Shown here one piece after another: positions 8,001 through 15,797 of a DNA stretch of 21,409 nucleotides (within the stretch, counting starts at the first letter, position 1; the number at the start of each line of letters is the position of its first letter). The stretch comes from Geobacteraceae bacterium (GTDB lineage: Bacteria > Desulfobacterota > Desulfuromonadia > Geobacterales > Geobacteraceae). The notes under the pieces were generated by a model. It was not told the DNA's origin and made no database searches. It saw only the letters and a program-made list of their open reading frames with translations. The stretch lies in assembly GCA_012797715.1 (NCBI GenBank), contig JAAZOO010000407.1:1-21409 (forward strand), read 5' to 3'. A program made the position numbers and the translations under genes.

Positions 8001-8032
8001 TTGTCAACCTGAATCTTGTTTCAAGTTGACAA
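8001..8032 (+). promoter_or_regulatory. BirA-type biotin operator upstream of bioB
   Basis: TTGTCAAC (8001-8008) and GTTGACAA (8025-8032) form a perfect 8+8 bp inverted repeat separated by 16 bases. The known BirA operator pattern is TTGTnAACC, about 14-16 bases, then GGTTnACAA, so half-site sequence and spacing both agree. The left half extends to TTGTCAACC; the right half has A rather than G at the matching position. It lies about 40 bases before bioB, where biotinyl-AMP-bound BirA would repress the operon. Binding is inferred. Confidence 0.78.
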
Positions 8033-8053
8033 TTCTCCGTTCCCTGTGATACC
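8026..8053 (+). promoter_or_regulatory. putative bioB promoter overlapping the operator
   Basis: TTGACA (8026-8031) lies inside the right operator half. After 16 bases comes GATACC (8048-8053), preceded by TG in extended -10 position (8045-8046). The -10 match is modest and the implied leader is very short (about 13 bases), so the exact promoter is uncertain. Overlap with the operator would explain repression by steric block. Confidence 0.4.
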
Positions 8054-8072
8054 TGAAAATCGGAGGTACACC

Positions 8073-9062
8073 ATGAACCCTTTGCTGCGTGATGTCACGA
8101 AGCGGATTCTCGGCAACGGAACTCTCTTTCCCCATGAGGCCATGGAGCTTGCTTCCTTTTCGGGAACGGACCTGTTCGACCTGTTTGCGGCTGCGAGCAG
8201 GATGAAAGAGTTCTTCGTGGGGAACACGGTTCACCTCTGTTCCATTATCAATGCCAAATCGGGACGGTGTCGGGAGGATTGCGCATTCTGCGCTCAGTCG
8301 ATCCGCCACGAAACCAGCGCTCCCGAGTACCCCCTCATCTCCGTAGACGCCATGACGACGGCTGCTCTCCGCGCGGAACGGAGCGGTTCCGGCTGCTTCG
8401 GTATTGTCACGAGCGGGACGGGAGTCGCGAACGGTCCTGAACTGGAAAGGATCTGCGCGGCACTGCGCAGCATACGGGATCAGGGACGCATATCACCCTC
8501 CTGTTCCCTGGGAATCATCGACCGGGAAACGGCCGGGAAGCTGAAGGATGCGGGTGCGGTTACCTACAATCACAACCTGGAGACGGCCCGCTCGTTTTTC
8601 CCAGCCATCTGCACCACCCACGACTACGAAGAGGATGTGGCAACAGTGCGAAATGCCAAGGCCGCGGGATTGCGGGTGTGCTGCGGCGGCATATTCGGCA
8701 TGGGGGAAAGCATGGCCCAGCGTATCGAGCTTGCTTTCACCCTGCGGGAGCTGGACGTGGATTCCGTTCCCATCAATTTCCTGAACCCTGTGCCGGGTAC
8801 GCGGCTTGCCCACGCTGATTTCCTGACCCCCCTGGAATGTCTCCATACTATCGCCCTGTTCCGTCTGATTCTCCCCGCGAAAAAGATAACCGTATGCGGG
8901 GGACGGGAAAGGAACCTCCGGGATTTGCAGTCCTGGATGTTCCTCGCCGGGGCCAACGGAACCATGATCGGCAACTACCTGACAACCAGCGGCCGGGACG
9001 AGATGCTGGATCACCGGATGCTGAAGGATCTCGGGCTTGAAATAGCAGGGTGCGGCTGCTGA
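8073..9062 (+). CDS. bioB: biotin synthase BioB (radical SAM)
   Basis: BioB inserts sulfur into dethiobiotin, the last step of biotin synthesis. The 329-residue product has the radical SAM cluster motif C66-x3-C70-x2-C73 (GRCREDCAFCAQS). Likely [2Fe-2S] ligands are C108, C144, C203 and R278 (in CGGRERNL), by comparison with the known E. coli pattern. YNHNLET (165-171) and the GGIFGMGES motif are also typical. The ATG at 8073 has GGAGG six bases upstream; longer in-frame starts would run into the operator and are rejected. It is the first gene of a bioB-bioD-bioA operon and lies just downstream of the BirA-type operator. Confidence 0.97.
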   Translation: MNPLLRDVTKRILGNGTLFPHEAMELASFSGTDLFDLFAAASRMKEFFVGNTVHLCSIINAKSGRCREDCAFCAQSIRHETSAPEYPLISVDAMTTAALRAERSGSGCFGIVTSGTGVANGPELERICAALRSIRDQGRISPSCSLGIIDRETAGKLKDAGAVTYNHNLETARSFFPAICTTHDYEEDVATVRNAKAAGLRVCCGGIFGMGESMAQRIELAFTLRELDVDSVPINFLNPVPGTRLAHADFLTPLECLHTIALFRLILPAKKITVCGGRERNLRDLQSWMFLAGANGTMIGNYLTTSGRDEMLDHRMLKDLGLEIAGCGC

Positions 9063-9088
9063 ACCGGAACACCACAAGGAAAGAGCTG

Positions 9089-9808
9089 ATGCGACCGAAA
9101 GGACTGTTCGTAACCGGAACCGACACCGGAGTGGGAAAGACCATGGTAGCGGCGGGCATCGCCCGCTATCTGCGCGAACGGGCGGGACGGGTCGGCGTCC
9201 TGAAGCCCGTTACGAGCGGGGCAGTGGAGAGAGGCGGCACACTCGTATCCGAGGACGCCGAACTGCTTCGCTGGGCCGCCCAGTGCGAGGCTCCCCTCTC
9301 AGATATCGCGCCCTACATTCTGCGGGAACCGATAGCTCCCTCCGAGGCGGCACGGCGCGATGGTGTGATGGTACGCTTCGAAAGGATTCGGGAATCGTTC
9401 GACCGGATGGCGTCCTTCCACGATTTCCTTTTGGTGGAAGGCGCCGGTGGTCTCCTGGTCCCCCTCGGCCCCGATCTTCTGGTTGCAGACCTGGCAAAGC
9501 GCCTCGGCATGCCGCTCCTGATAGTTGCCAGGCCCGATCTGGGAACGGTCAACCATACCCTGATGACCTGCGAGTGCGCCCGTGCCCGGGGGATCAAGGT
9601 GCTGGGAATCGTCATAAACGGGTTTCCGGAAATACCCGGCAGCGCAGAATCATACGCACCCCGGCTCATCGAAGACCTTTCGGGTGAGGCGGTTCTGGCC
9701 GTATTCCCCCGGTATCCGGACGTGGACGGGAAGGCGGTTGTGGAAAGACTGGCCGCCCGTATGGAGAAGGAACCGTTGGCTACTGTACTGAAGGGAGAGT
9801 TGGAATGA
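9089..9808 (+). CDS. bioD: ATP-dependent dethiobiotin synthetase BioD
   Basis: BioD closes the ureido ring of dethiobiotin from 7,8-diaminopelargonic acid, CO2 and ATP. The 239-residue product has the family's modified P-loop GTDTGVGKT at 10-18, LKPVTSG at 38-44 and VEGAGGLLVPL at 116-126. The ATG at 9089 has AAGGA eight bases upstream; an upstream in-frame codon at 9050 would overlap bioB and add non-family residues. It begins 26 bases after the bioB stop, and its stop overlaps the bioA ATG. Confidence 0.96.
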   Translation: MRPKGLFVTGTDTGVGKTMVAAGIARYLRERAGRVGVLKPVTSGAVERGGTLVSEDAELLRWAAQCEAPLSDIAPYILREPIAPSEAARRDGVMVRFERIRESFDRMASFHDFLLVEGAGGLLVPLGPDLLVADLAKRLGMPLLIVARPDLGTVNHTLMTCECARARGIKVLGIVINGFPEIPGSAESYAPRLIEDLSGEAVLAVFPRYPDVDGKAVVERLAARMEKEPLATVLKGELE

Positions 9809-11169
9809 TAGCGCATGACACGGAAACGCTGCGAGACCTGGATCGGAAATATGTGTGGCACCCCTTCACCCAGATGCGGGACTGGGAGGCGGATGCACCC
9901 ATCGTTATAGCGCGGGGCGAGGGTTCCTTCCTCGTCGACACGGAAGGGAACCGCTACCTGGACGGCGTGGCCTCTGTCTGGACAAACGTGCACGGACATT
10001 GCCGGCCGGAAATAAACCGGGCGGTGAAGGAGCAGGTTGACCGGCTGGAGCACTCCACCCTGCTGGGGCTGGCGGGCGAACAGCCGGCACTGCTGGCGAA
10101 ACGGCTCGTGGACCTGGCGCCGTCCGGTCTGTGCAAGGTTTTCTACTCCGACAACGGTTCTACCGCCGTGGAGATTGCGGTGAAGATGGCTTTCCAGTAC
10201 CAGCAGCACCGAGGCGGCCGATACCGGGACAAGACCCGCTTCATCACCTTCAAGAACGCCTACCACGGAGACACCCTCGGCGCGGTGAGCGTCGGCGGCA
10301 TCGACCTGTTCCACGGGGTGTTCCGTCCCCTGCTCTTTCCAGCAATTCAGGCCCCGTCTCCCTACTGCTACCGCTGCGAATCCGGCGGAACGGGTACCCG
10401 GGACTGCGAACGCCGTTGTCTGAAAGAGCTTGAACGTCTCATGGAAATCCATGCCGAAACAACCGCGGGGCTCGTCATCGAGCCCATGATGCAATGCGCG
10501 GGCGGAATGATTGCTCAGCCTCCCGGCTTCGTAAAAGAGGTCCGGAAACTGTGCGACCGTTACGACATCCTGATGATTGCGGACGAGGTCGCGGTGGGAT
10601 TCGGCAGGACCGGCAGTATGTTCGCCTGTGAGACGGAAGGAGTCACTCCCGACCTGATGGCCCTTTCCAAGGGTCTTACCGCCGGATACCTTCCCCTGGC
10701 GGCGACCCTTGCCACCCGGGAGATATACGACATGTTCCTGGGGGAATACAGCGAACTGAAGACCTTTTTCCACGGACACACCTTTACCGGAAACCCCGTC
10801 GCCTGCGCAGCGGCCATTGCCAGCCTCGACCTGTTTGAACAGGATGAGCTGCTGAAGGGGCTTCCCGACAAGATATCGTGCCTGGAAGAGGGATTCCGCC
10901 GTATTTCTTTTCTGGAGCATGTGGGGGAGACCCGGCACATCGGGATGATAGGGGGTATTGAACTTGTGCGGGACAGGGAGACGAAGGAACCGTATCCCTG
11001 GGAAGAGCGGATCGGCGTCAGGGTCTGCCTGGAAGCGCGGAAACACGGTTTGTTTCTCCGCCCTCTGGGAAACGTAATCGTGGTCTTCCCTCCCCTGTCC
11101 GTATCCCTGGAGGAAGTGAAGTACCTGATGGACGGAATCGAGGCTTCGATTCGCATGGTAACGGAATGA
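9805..11169 (+). CDS. bioA: adenosylmethionine (or lysine)-8-amino-7-oxononanoate aminotransferase BioA
   Basis: BioA is a PLP-dependent class III aminotransferase that makes 7,8-diaminopelargonic acid, the substrate of BioD. The 454-residue product begins with the WHPFTQMRDWE segment (18-28). It has DNGSTAVEIAVKMAFQY (116-132), D260 in MIADEVAVGFGRTG, the PLP lysine K289 in ALSKGLTAGYLPLA and HGHTFTGNPVACAAA. A cluster of four cysteines at 188, 191, 201 and 205 follows the SPYCYRC segment. The usual amino donor is SAM, but relatives in Bacillus use lysine; the sequence alone does not settle this. The ATG overlaps the bioD stop by four bases. No bioF, bioC or bioH is present here. Confidence 0.94.
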   Translation: MIAHDTETLRDLDRKYVWHPFTQMRDWEADAPIVIARGEGSFLVDTEGNRYLDGVASVWTNVHGHCRPEINRAVKEQVDRLEHSTLLGLAGEQPALLAKRLVDLAPSGLCKVFYSDNGSTAVEIAVKMAFQYQQHRGGRYRDKTRFITFKNAYHGDTLGAVSVGGIDLFHGVFRPLLFPAIQAPSPYCYRCESGGTGTRDCERRCLKELERLMEIHAETTAGLVIEPMMQCAGGMIAQPPGFVKEVRKLCDRYDILMIADEVAVGFGRTGSMFACETEGVTPDLMALSKGLTAGYLPLAATLATREIYDMFLGEYSELKTFFHGHTFTGNPVACAAAIASLDLFEQDELLKGLPDKISCLEEGFRRISFLEHVGETRHIGMIGGIELVRDRETKEPYPWEERIGVRVCLEARKHGLFLRPLGNVIVVFPPLSVSLEEVKYLMDGIEASIRMVTE

Positions 11170-11212
11170 GCAAGGGGTGCCGCGTCCCTTCCCGAACAGA
11201 CAGGACGATTCC

Positions 11213-13666
11213 TCACGGGAGGTTCTGACTGCTCCCGGGAAAGACAAGGGAGAAAACGGCTCCGTTCTGTGTGCTTTCCATACGTATCCGGCCCCTCAAC
11301 TGCCTGACGAGCATCTCCACAAGCTGCAGTCCCAGGGAATGGGTCTTCCGGATATCAAGGCCTGCCGGCAAGCCGATCCCCGTATCGGAAACCGTTAGGG
11401 TAACCATTTCCTTTTCATCCACAGAGACGATAACGTCTATATTCCCCCTTTCGGCGCAGGGAAAGGCATGTTTCAGCGCGTTGCTGATCAGTTCATTGAC
11501 GATCAGGCCGCAGGGTATTGCCCGGTCGATATCCAGAGTGCAATCACCGGCCTGAATATGCAGGGAAATCCGTTTCCTGTCCACCGCATAGGAACTGAAC
11601 AGGTACTGGGTCAGATCGGTGATATAGTCACCGAAGTCGATGGTGCTCAGGCTTCCGGAGGCATAGAGCCGTTCGTGAATGAGGGCCATGGATCTGACGC
11701 GGTTCTGGCTTTCCCGCAGATAGCGCCGCGACTGTTCATCGGGAATGGAATCAGACTGGAGATCCAGCAATGAAGAAATGATCTGGAGGTTGTTCTTGAC
11801 GCGGTGATGGACCTCCTTCAACAGAAGAATCTTTTCCGCCAGCGCGACCTTTATGCCTTCTTCCGCAATTTTTTTCTCGGTAATGTCGAGGATCGTTGCA
11901 ATATCAGTCAGCCGTCCCTGGTACTCGGTGGCTCCCACCGAGACCAGGACCCATTTTTCCCGGCCATCCTTGGTACGCACTCTTTGTTCATACTGGGTAG
12001 GCGCAGGTTCGCCATTCCCCTGCGTATGGCTCCCCTCACGAACGGGCTCGCACGCGTCGATGCCGCACCACTCCCGGAAATTCATCTCCCTCAGTTCCGT
12101 CTCACTATAACCGGAAATCCTCGTGGTTGCCGGATTTGTATAGATACACCGTTCTCCCTGCTGGAGAATGATTGCCGCAGGGGAGGTCTCCGCCAGTACC
12201 CGGAATTTTTCCTCGCTCTCCCTGAGCGCGTCTTCGGCATGCTTGCGCTCGGTGATGTCGAGGGCTGCGCCGACAATTCCGGCGACACGGTTTTCCCGGT
12301 CCACAAAGGTCGCTTTATTGAAAAGGACATAACGAAAGCTGTCGTCGTAGATGCCGCTCACTTCGTACCTCTGCACGCCGGGTTCACACAGCAAAGTCGT
12401 ATCAGCCGCATGGTGCAGGTCGGCACGATCCTTGGGGAGCAGTTCGTACACCGTTTTTCCCACAATGTCTCTTCTCCGCAAGCCGAGGAGCGTCTCGAAC
12501 GCCGCGTTGCACCCCAGGTAGGCTCCGCGGACATCCTTGTAGTAAACCGGAACGGGAATGGAGTCTATCAATTGCTGCAGAAAATCCACCTGTTCGTTCA
12601 AGCGGCGCTCCCGTTCACGGAGTGATTCCGCCATGGAGTGAAGAGCTTCGGCAAGGAAATTGAACTCCCTGATGGAGGCTTTCGGCCAGTCACCCTTCTC
12701 CTCTCCCGACTCGATTCTGCGGGCATGGGAAACGAAGTTTTCAAATCGTGACGCCAGGGAACTGGACATGAAGAACGACATTCCGGAGGCCATGAGCAGC
12801 GCCAGGCACAGGGCCGAGGCGAAAATCCCGGAGGTGGTCAGCGCGGAACGGTAGGCCAGTTGAACGGGGGAGGCAACCAGGATGTTCCAGTCGAGGAAGG
12901 ATGCCCGGCTCATACATCCCACAAACCTGTCGCCGTTAAAGGAAAAACTCCCGGTAACCGGCATTCCGGAGGCAAGCCCTTTCCCGACAATGTCCAGATT
13001 GGTCAGGTTGAACTGCCGTGCGGTATAGTGGCCCTCCCGGTCGGCAATCACCTGCCCGTGCCGGTCCAGGATAAAGACAATCTGTCTTTCCTGTTCAGTG
13101 ATTCCTTTCAGAAAACTGTTCAGCCGGGACAGGGAAATTTCCCCGAGAGCCACTCCTTCTCCTGACGGTGTTGCATAGGCAACGGTGAGCCCGCCTCCCA
13201 CAGGGGAGAGATACACATCCGACCATGCATGCTTTCCTGACGAGCGGACCTGGCGAACCGCATCGGTAAGCGAGAGATCAATCCCTACCATCTCCTGCTG
13301 TTGAAGGGCCCTGTCTCCGGTGAGGGCCAGCGCCGAAACGCGGCCTTTCCCATCGGTAAGGGTAAGGGAGGTCAGGTTCGCCGATGATGCCAGCACGGTG
13401 TCCAGGTACTCCTGGATGTTGTCCGAGCCGATCAGTTTCCTGGAAAAGATAGCGGCTGTTCTCGAAATTTCCCTGGAAGATGCCACAAGGTAGTCTTCCG
13501 TGCGCGATGCGATTACCGAAGCAAGCTGGCGCTGACTCTCCTCGGTGTCGGCGATGATCTGGGGCCGCAGCCAGAACCATCCCAGCACTGCTGACAGAAG
13601 GAAGGGGACCGCAGCTATCAATGCTGAGCGGATTGCAAGAAGATGGCGGAGTGATCGAATTCTCAT
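11213..13666 (-). CDS. membrane sensor histidine kinase (periplasmic sensor, HAMP, 2 PAS, HisKA_2, HATPase)
   Basis: The 817-residue product looks like a complete transmembrane sensor kinase. Transmembrane segment 1 is at about 11-33, followed by a large periplasmic region (about 34-275) resembling a double-Cache sensor. Transmembrane segment 2 is at about 280-305, then a HAMP linker to about 355. Two PAS domains follow (about 365-475, ending GAALDITERK, and 485-600, ending ATILDITEKK). The phosphoacceptor domain is of the HisKA_2 type: EVHHRVKNNLQIISSLLDLQ around residue 620. The ATPase domain has an N box (NELISNALKHAF) and a DTGIGLP G1 box. There is no receiver domain, and no response regulator gene is in the window. 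The gene starts six bases after the binding-protein stop, so the two are co-transcribed. The ligand is unknown. Confidence 0.92.
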   Translation of the reverse strand: MRIRSLRHLLAIRSALIAAVPFLLSAVLGWFWLRPQIIADTEESQRQLASVIASRTEDYLVASSREISRTAAIFSRKLIGSDNIQEYLDTVLASSANLTSLTLTDGKGRVSALALTGDRALQQQEMVGIDLSLTDAVRQVRSSGKHAWSDVYLSPVGGGLTVAYATPSGEGVALGEISLSRLNSFLKGITEQERQIVFILDRHGQVIADREGHYTARQFNLTNLDIVGKGLASGMPVTGSFSFNGDRFVGCMSRASFLDWNILVASPVQLAYRSALTTSGIFASALCLALLMASGMSFFMSSSLASRFENFVSHARRIESGEEKGDWPKASIREFNFLAEALHSMAESLRERERRLNEQVDFLQQLIDSIPVPVYYKDVRGAYLGCNAAFETLLGLRRRDIVGKTVYELLPKDRADLHHAADTTLLCEPGVQRYEVSGIYDDSFRYVLFNKATFVDRENRVAGIVGAALDITERKHAEDALRESEEKFRVLAETSPAAIILQQGERCIYTNPATTRISGYSETELREMNFREWCGIDACEPVREGSHTQGNGEPAPTQYEQRVRTKDGREKWVLVSVGATEYQGRLTDIATILDITEKKIAEEGIKVALAEKILLLKEVHHRVKNNLQIISSLLDLQSDSIPDEQSRRYLRESQNRVRSMALIHERLYASGSLSTIDFGDYITDLTQYLFSSYAVDRKRISLHIQAGDCTLDIDRAIPCGLIVNELISNALKHAFPCAERGNIDVIVSVDEKEMVTLTVSDTGIGLPAGLDIRKTHSLGLQLVEMLVRQLRGRIRMESTQNGAVFSLVFPGSSQNLP

Positions 13667-13672
13667 GTCCGG

Positions 13673-14791
13673 TTATGCAAGGGTGACGAAGCGTCCGTTA
13701 TTGACAACGGTGAGGAAGGTCGTGGCGTCGGCATCACCGAAACGATTCAGGATAATTTTTCTTTGTACTCCCTGAAAGGTCCGGATCGCAAGGATCGCAC
13801 TTTTCAGGCCCTCCCCCTTTTTGCGCGCATCCAGGGCATCCAGAACCACGTTCGCCGCATCATATGCGGCCAACGCCGAAAAACCGGGATCCTGGCCGAA
13901 GCGTTTCCGGTATGCAGCCAGGAAATTACGGTAGCGGGGTGTGGTGTCGCTGTGGTTGAGGAACTGTGCAAAGAAGACACCCTCAACGGCCGCTCCCCCC
14001 AGCTCAATAAAGCGCTCCGTGGAACCCCATTCCGAAACGGTGATGGTGACGCGGGAATTCAGCTTGCGGATCTGCTGACAGATGAGAGCGGCATCAACGG
14101 CGCTGCAGACAAGGACGACCAGATCGGGGTTGTGGCGGAGCACATCGTGCACGATGGGAGAGAAAGAAACGTTTTCACCAGAAGAAAAGGTTCCCACCGC
14201 AACCGTGCGGCCGCCGAGCCCCTCGAAAGTTTTCCTGAAGCCGGTCAGCCAGCTTACTGTGTAGGAACTGTTGCCCGTGTCGTAGAGAATCGCGGCGCGG
14301 CGAAGGCCTGATTTTTGGAAATGGAAGCGTGCGCTCTTGGGTGCGTACCTGGATGTGTCCGGAAGAACCCTCAGAAAATAGTCGTCCACACCGGAAAGAT
14401 CCGTGGTGGTGACAGTGGGACTGACCGCAACAAGGCGTGCCCTGTTGATGATGGGGACTACGGCAATCGCCATGCTGCTGGTCATGGGCCCGATGACGGC
14501 CTCCACCTTCCGTTCCACGAGCTCTCCGGCGGCCGTGCGGGCGGTCTCCGCATTTTGCTCGTCATCGCGGATGACAAGTTCCACGGGCCGCCCCTTGATG
14601 CCTCCCCGTGCGTTTCTCTCCTCCACCGCAAGCATGGCGCCGTTCCTTCCCCCGACTCCCAGGTCCGCGACACGACCCGACATGCCGCCCAGAAACCCGA
14701 TGCGGATCGGTTCCCGTTGGCAGCCTCCCAGGAACAGGACAATGCTGCCGACAATCAGGAGCGGACGGAGCATCCCCGCACGACGCATCAT
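13673..14791 (-). CDS. lipoprotein substrate-binding protein, branched-chain amino acid/LivK family
   Basis: The 372-residue product has a lipoprotein signal: positively charged MMRRAG, a hydrophobic stretch, and the lipobox LFLGGC with C24 as the lipidation site. The rest is a type I periplasmic binding protein (Peripla_BP_6 class): IRIGFLGGMSGRVADLG at 29-45, then GIKGRPVELVIRDDEQN and VEAVIGPMTSSMA. ABC systems use such proteins to deliver amino acids or amides, but no permease or ATPase partner is adjacent. Instead it is followed directly by a sensor kinase, so a ligand-presenting role in signalling is likely. Two adjacent ATG codons (14791, 14788) share a GAAGGG site about 10-13 bases upstream. 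The ligand cannot be told from sequence alone. Confidence 0.88.
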   Translation of the reverse strand: MMRRAGMLRPLLIVGSIVLFLGGCQREPIRIGFLGGMSGRVADLGVGGRNGAMLAVEERNARGGIKGRPVELVIRDDEQNAETARTAAGELVERKVEAVIGPMTSSMAIAVVPIINRARLVAVSPTVTTTDLSGVDDYFLRVLPDTSRYAPKSARFHFQKSGLRRAAILYDTGNSSYTVSWLTGFRKTFEGLGGRTVAVGTFSSGENVSFSPIVHDVLRHNPDLVVLVCSAVDAALICQQIRKLNSRVTITVSEWGSTERFIELGGAAVEGVFFAQFLNHSDTTPRYRNFLAAYRKRFGQDPGFSALAAYDAANVVLDALDARKKGEGLKSAILAIRTFQGVQRKIILNRFGDADATTFLTVVNNGRFVTLA

Positions 14792-14840
14792 ATTCTTGCA
14801 CCCTTCTTGTTACGAGAAAATGAGGGCATCATCAACACGC

Positions 14841-14850
14841 AAACCGGTTT
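14841..14850. promoter_or_regulatory. palindrome AAACCGGTTT near the predicted start of the binding-protein/kinase transcript
   Basis: A perfect 10-bp palindrome lies 10 bases downstream of the minus-strand -10 candidate, covering the expected transcription start region. Position suggests an operator; a chance palindrome of this length cannot be excluded. Confidence 0.25.
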
Positions 14851-14859
14851 CATGAAAAT

Positions 14860-14887
14860 AGTATACCCGTCAGCGCAGCCGACGCAA
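14860..14887 (-). promoter_or_regulatory. candidate promoter for the binding-protein/kinase pair
   Basis: On the minus strand TTGCGT (14887-14882) is followed after 16 bases by TATACT (14865-14860). The -10 box matches five of six consensus bases, the -35 box three. It would give a leader of about 60 bases before the ATG at 14791. Confidence 0.4.
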
Positions 14888-14896
14888 ATCACGGTT

Positions 14897-14921
14897 GTGC
14901 ACCGTCTCCAAAGTGCACCGT
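14897..14921. repeat. two direct copies of GTGCACCGT with 16-base period
   Basis: GTGCACCGT occurs at 14897-14905 and again at 14913-14921, separated by seven bases. The copies lie just upstream of the minus-strand -35 candidate, a position suited to an activator binding two tandem sites. Function is unproven. Confidence 0.35.
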
Positions 14922-15090
14922 GTCCCGAAGAGGAAAGATTTGGCACAAAACGTCATGCCATCGAAAGCGGGTTTCCTGAGGCATTGTGCCGCAGTGGAAT
15001 TGAGGGATACCCCCAGGTGACGAAAATGGCAGTTTTTCCGGGAGCGCAGGATTGTCGGGAAGCCCCGCCTCCTCATGCCTTACGACCCGA

Positions 15091-15118
15091 TTGACGCGTT
15101 CCCTGCCTCTGTTATGCT
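15091..15118 (+). promoter_or_regulatory. extended -10 promoter for the lipoprotein gene
   Basis: TTGACG (15091-15096, five of six matches) is followed after 16 bases by TATGCT (15113-15118), preceded by TGT in extended -10 position. The predicted start near 15125 gives a leader of about 60 bases. Confidence 0.6.
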
Positions 15119-15184
15119 AGATTTCAGAAGGCAGTGCCGCAGTCACTCTTTAGTCTTTTCCATCCTCCTTTCCGGGAGACGATC

Positions 15185-15754
15185 ATGTCCCGCAAGCAGG
15201 TGCTCCCCTATTTCTTTTTCCTTGTCGTTGCATTCTGTGCCGGGTGCTCGAGCCTCCTCCCCAGCGTCCGGGAAATCTCCCAGTCGCCGTGGAAAACCTT
15301 TGACGAGGCAATGGCGGCGTATGAGCGGGTGATTCCCAATCAAACCACCATCAACGATTTCAAAAATTTGTGCATCGATCTGTCTGCTTCGCCCAATATC
15401 AGAATGCTCAGTCACCTGGATATTGCAGTTCTTGTCCAACCCATGCGTTTTGAGGAGTTGGATGAAGGACTGAAGAAATGCCTCAAGGCAAACAGTCACT
15501 GCAGGGCCTTTGAGTTCTCCCCCGGGAGCATCACCCAGCACCGATACGGGAACTTCTGGCTGGACTTTTTCAACTTCCAGCGCAAGACCAAGGAAACCGG
15601 GTGGAGATTCAAGGCGCTGTTCGTCCTTGTGGACGACCTGGTTGTCTACAAGGTCTGGAACGGCAACCCCAAAATTGAGGAATACCGGCAGCAGACCAAC
15701 CCCCTCGGCCCGTTCCAGGAGTCGGGCGGTATCATCCTCAAGTTCGTCTACTGA
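15185..15754 (+). CDS. putative lipoprotein of unknown function
   Basis: I do not recognise the family. The 189-residue product begins MSRKQ, then a hydrophobic stretch to FCAGC, with C21 as a likely lipidation site, so it should be membrane-anchored on the periplasmic side. The mature part has a segment resembling the start of small BamE/SmpA-type domains (YERVIPNQTTINDF, 46-59), but the match is too weak to name. C63, C99 and C106 could allow a disulfide. An aromatic-rich middle (RYGNFWLDFFNFQRK, 120-134) is followed by a beta-rich part (FKALFVLVDDLVVYKVW). The ATG at 15185 has GGGAGA upstream; an in-frame GTG at 15134 lacks a good site and would put a non-signal sequence first. It is monocistronic, with its own promoter, and converges on the efflux operon. 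Confidence 0.8.
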   Translation: MSRKQVLPYFFFLVVAFCAGCSSLLPSVREISQSPWKTFDEAMAAYERVIPNQTTINDFKNLCIDLSASPNIRMLSHLDIAVLVQPMRFEELDEGLKKCLKANSHCRAFEFSPGSITQHRYGNFWLDFFNFQRKTKETGWRFKALFVLVDDLVVYKVWNGNPKIEEYRQQTNPLGPFQESGGIILKFVY

Positions 15755-15797
15755 TGCCGGGTTTTCATGGGGCGGGTTCCTGCCGTTCCGTCCGCTG

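Larger units (their letters stand above)
14792..15184. other. divergent intergenic region between the binding protein and the lipoprotein gene
   Basis: This 393-base stretch has no convincing coding frame. It contains a minus-strand promoter candidate (14860-14887), a perfect AAACCGGTTT palindrome (14841-14850), a direct repeat of GTGCACCGT (14897-14905 and 14913-14921) and a plus-strand promoter (15091-15118). Nothing is recognised in about 14930-15085. Confidence 0.75.

Noticed and set aside
9313..11247. 644-codon minus-strand open frame opposite bioD and bioA
   Set aside because: BioD and BioA motifs are intact on the plus strand; the antisense product is low-complexity and shows no domain.
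15755..15797. Terminator between the lipoprotein and the efflux operon
   Set aside because: Only a short GTCAC/GTGAC dyad with a 2-base loop is present at the permease end, with no T-run.
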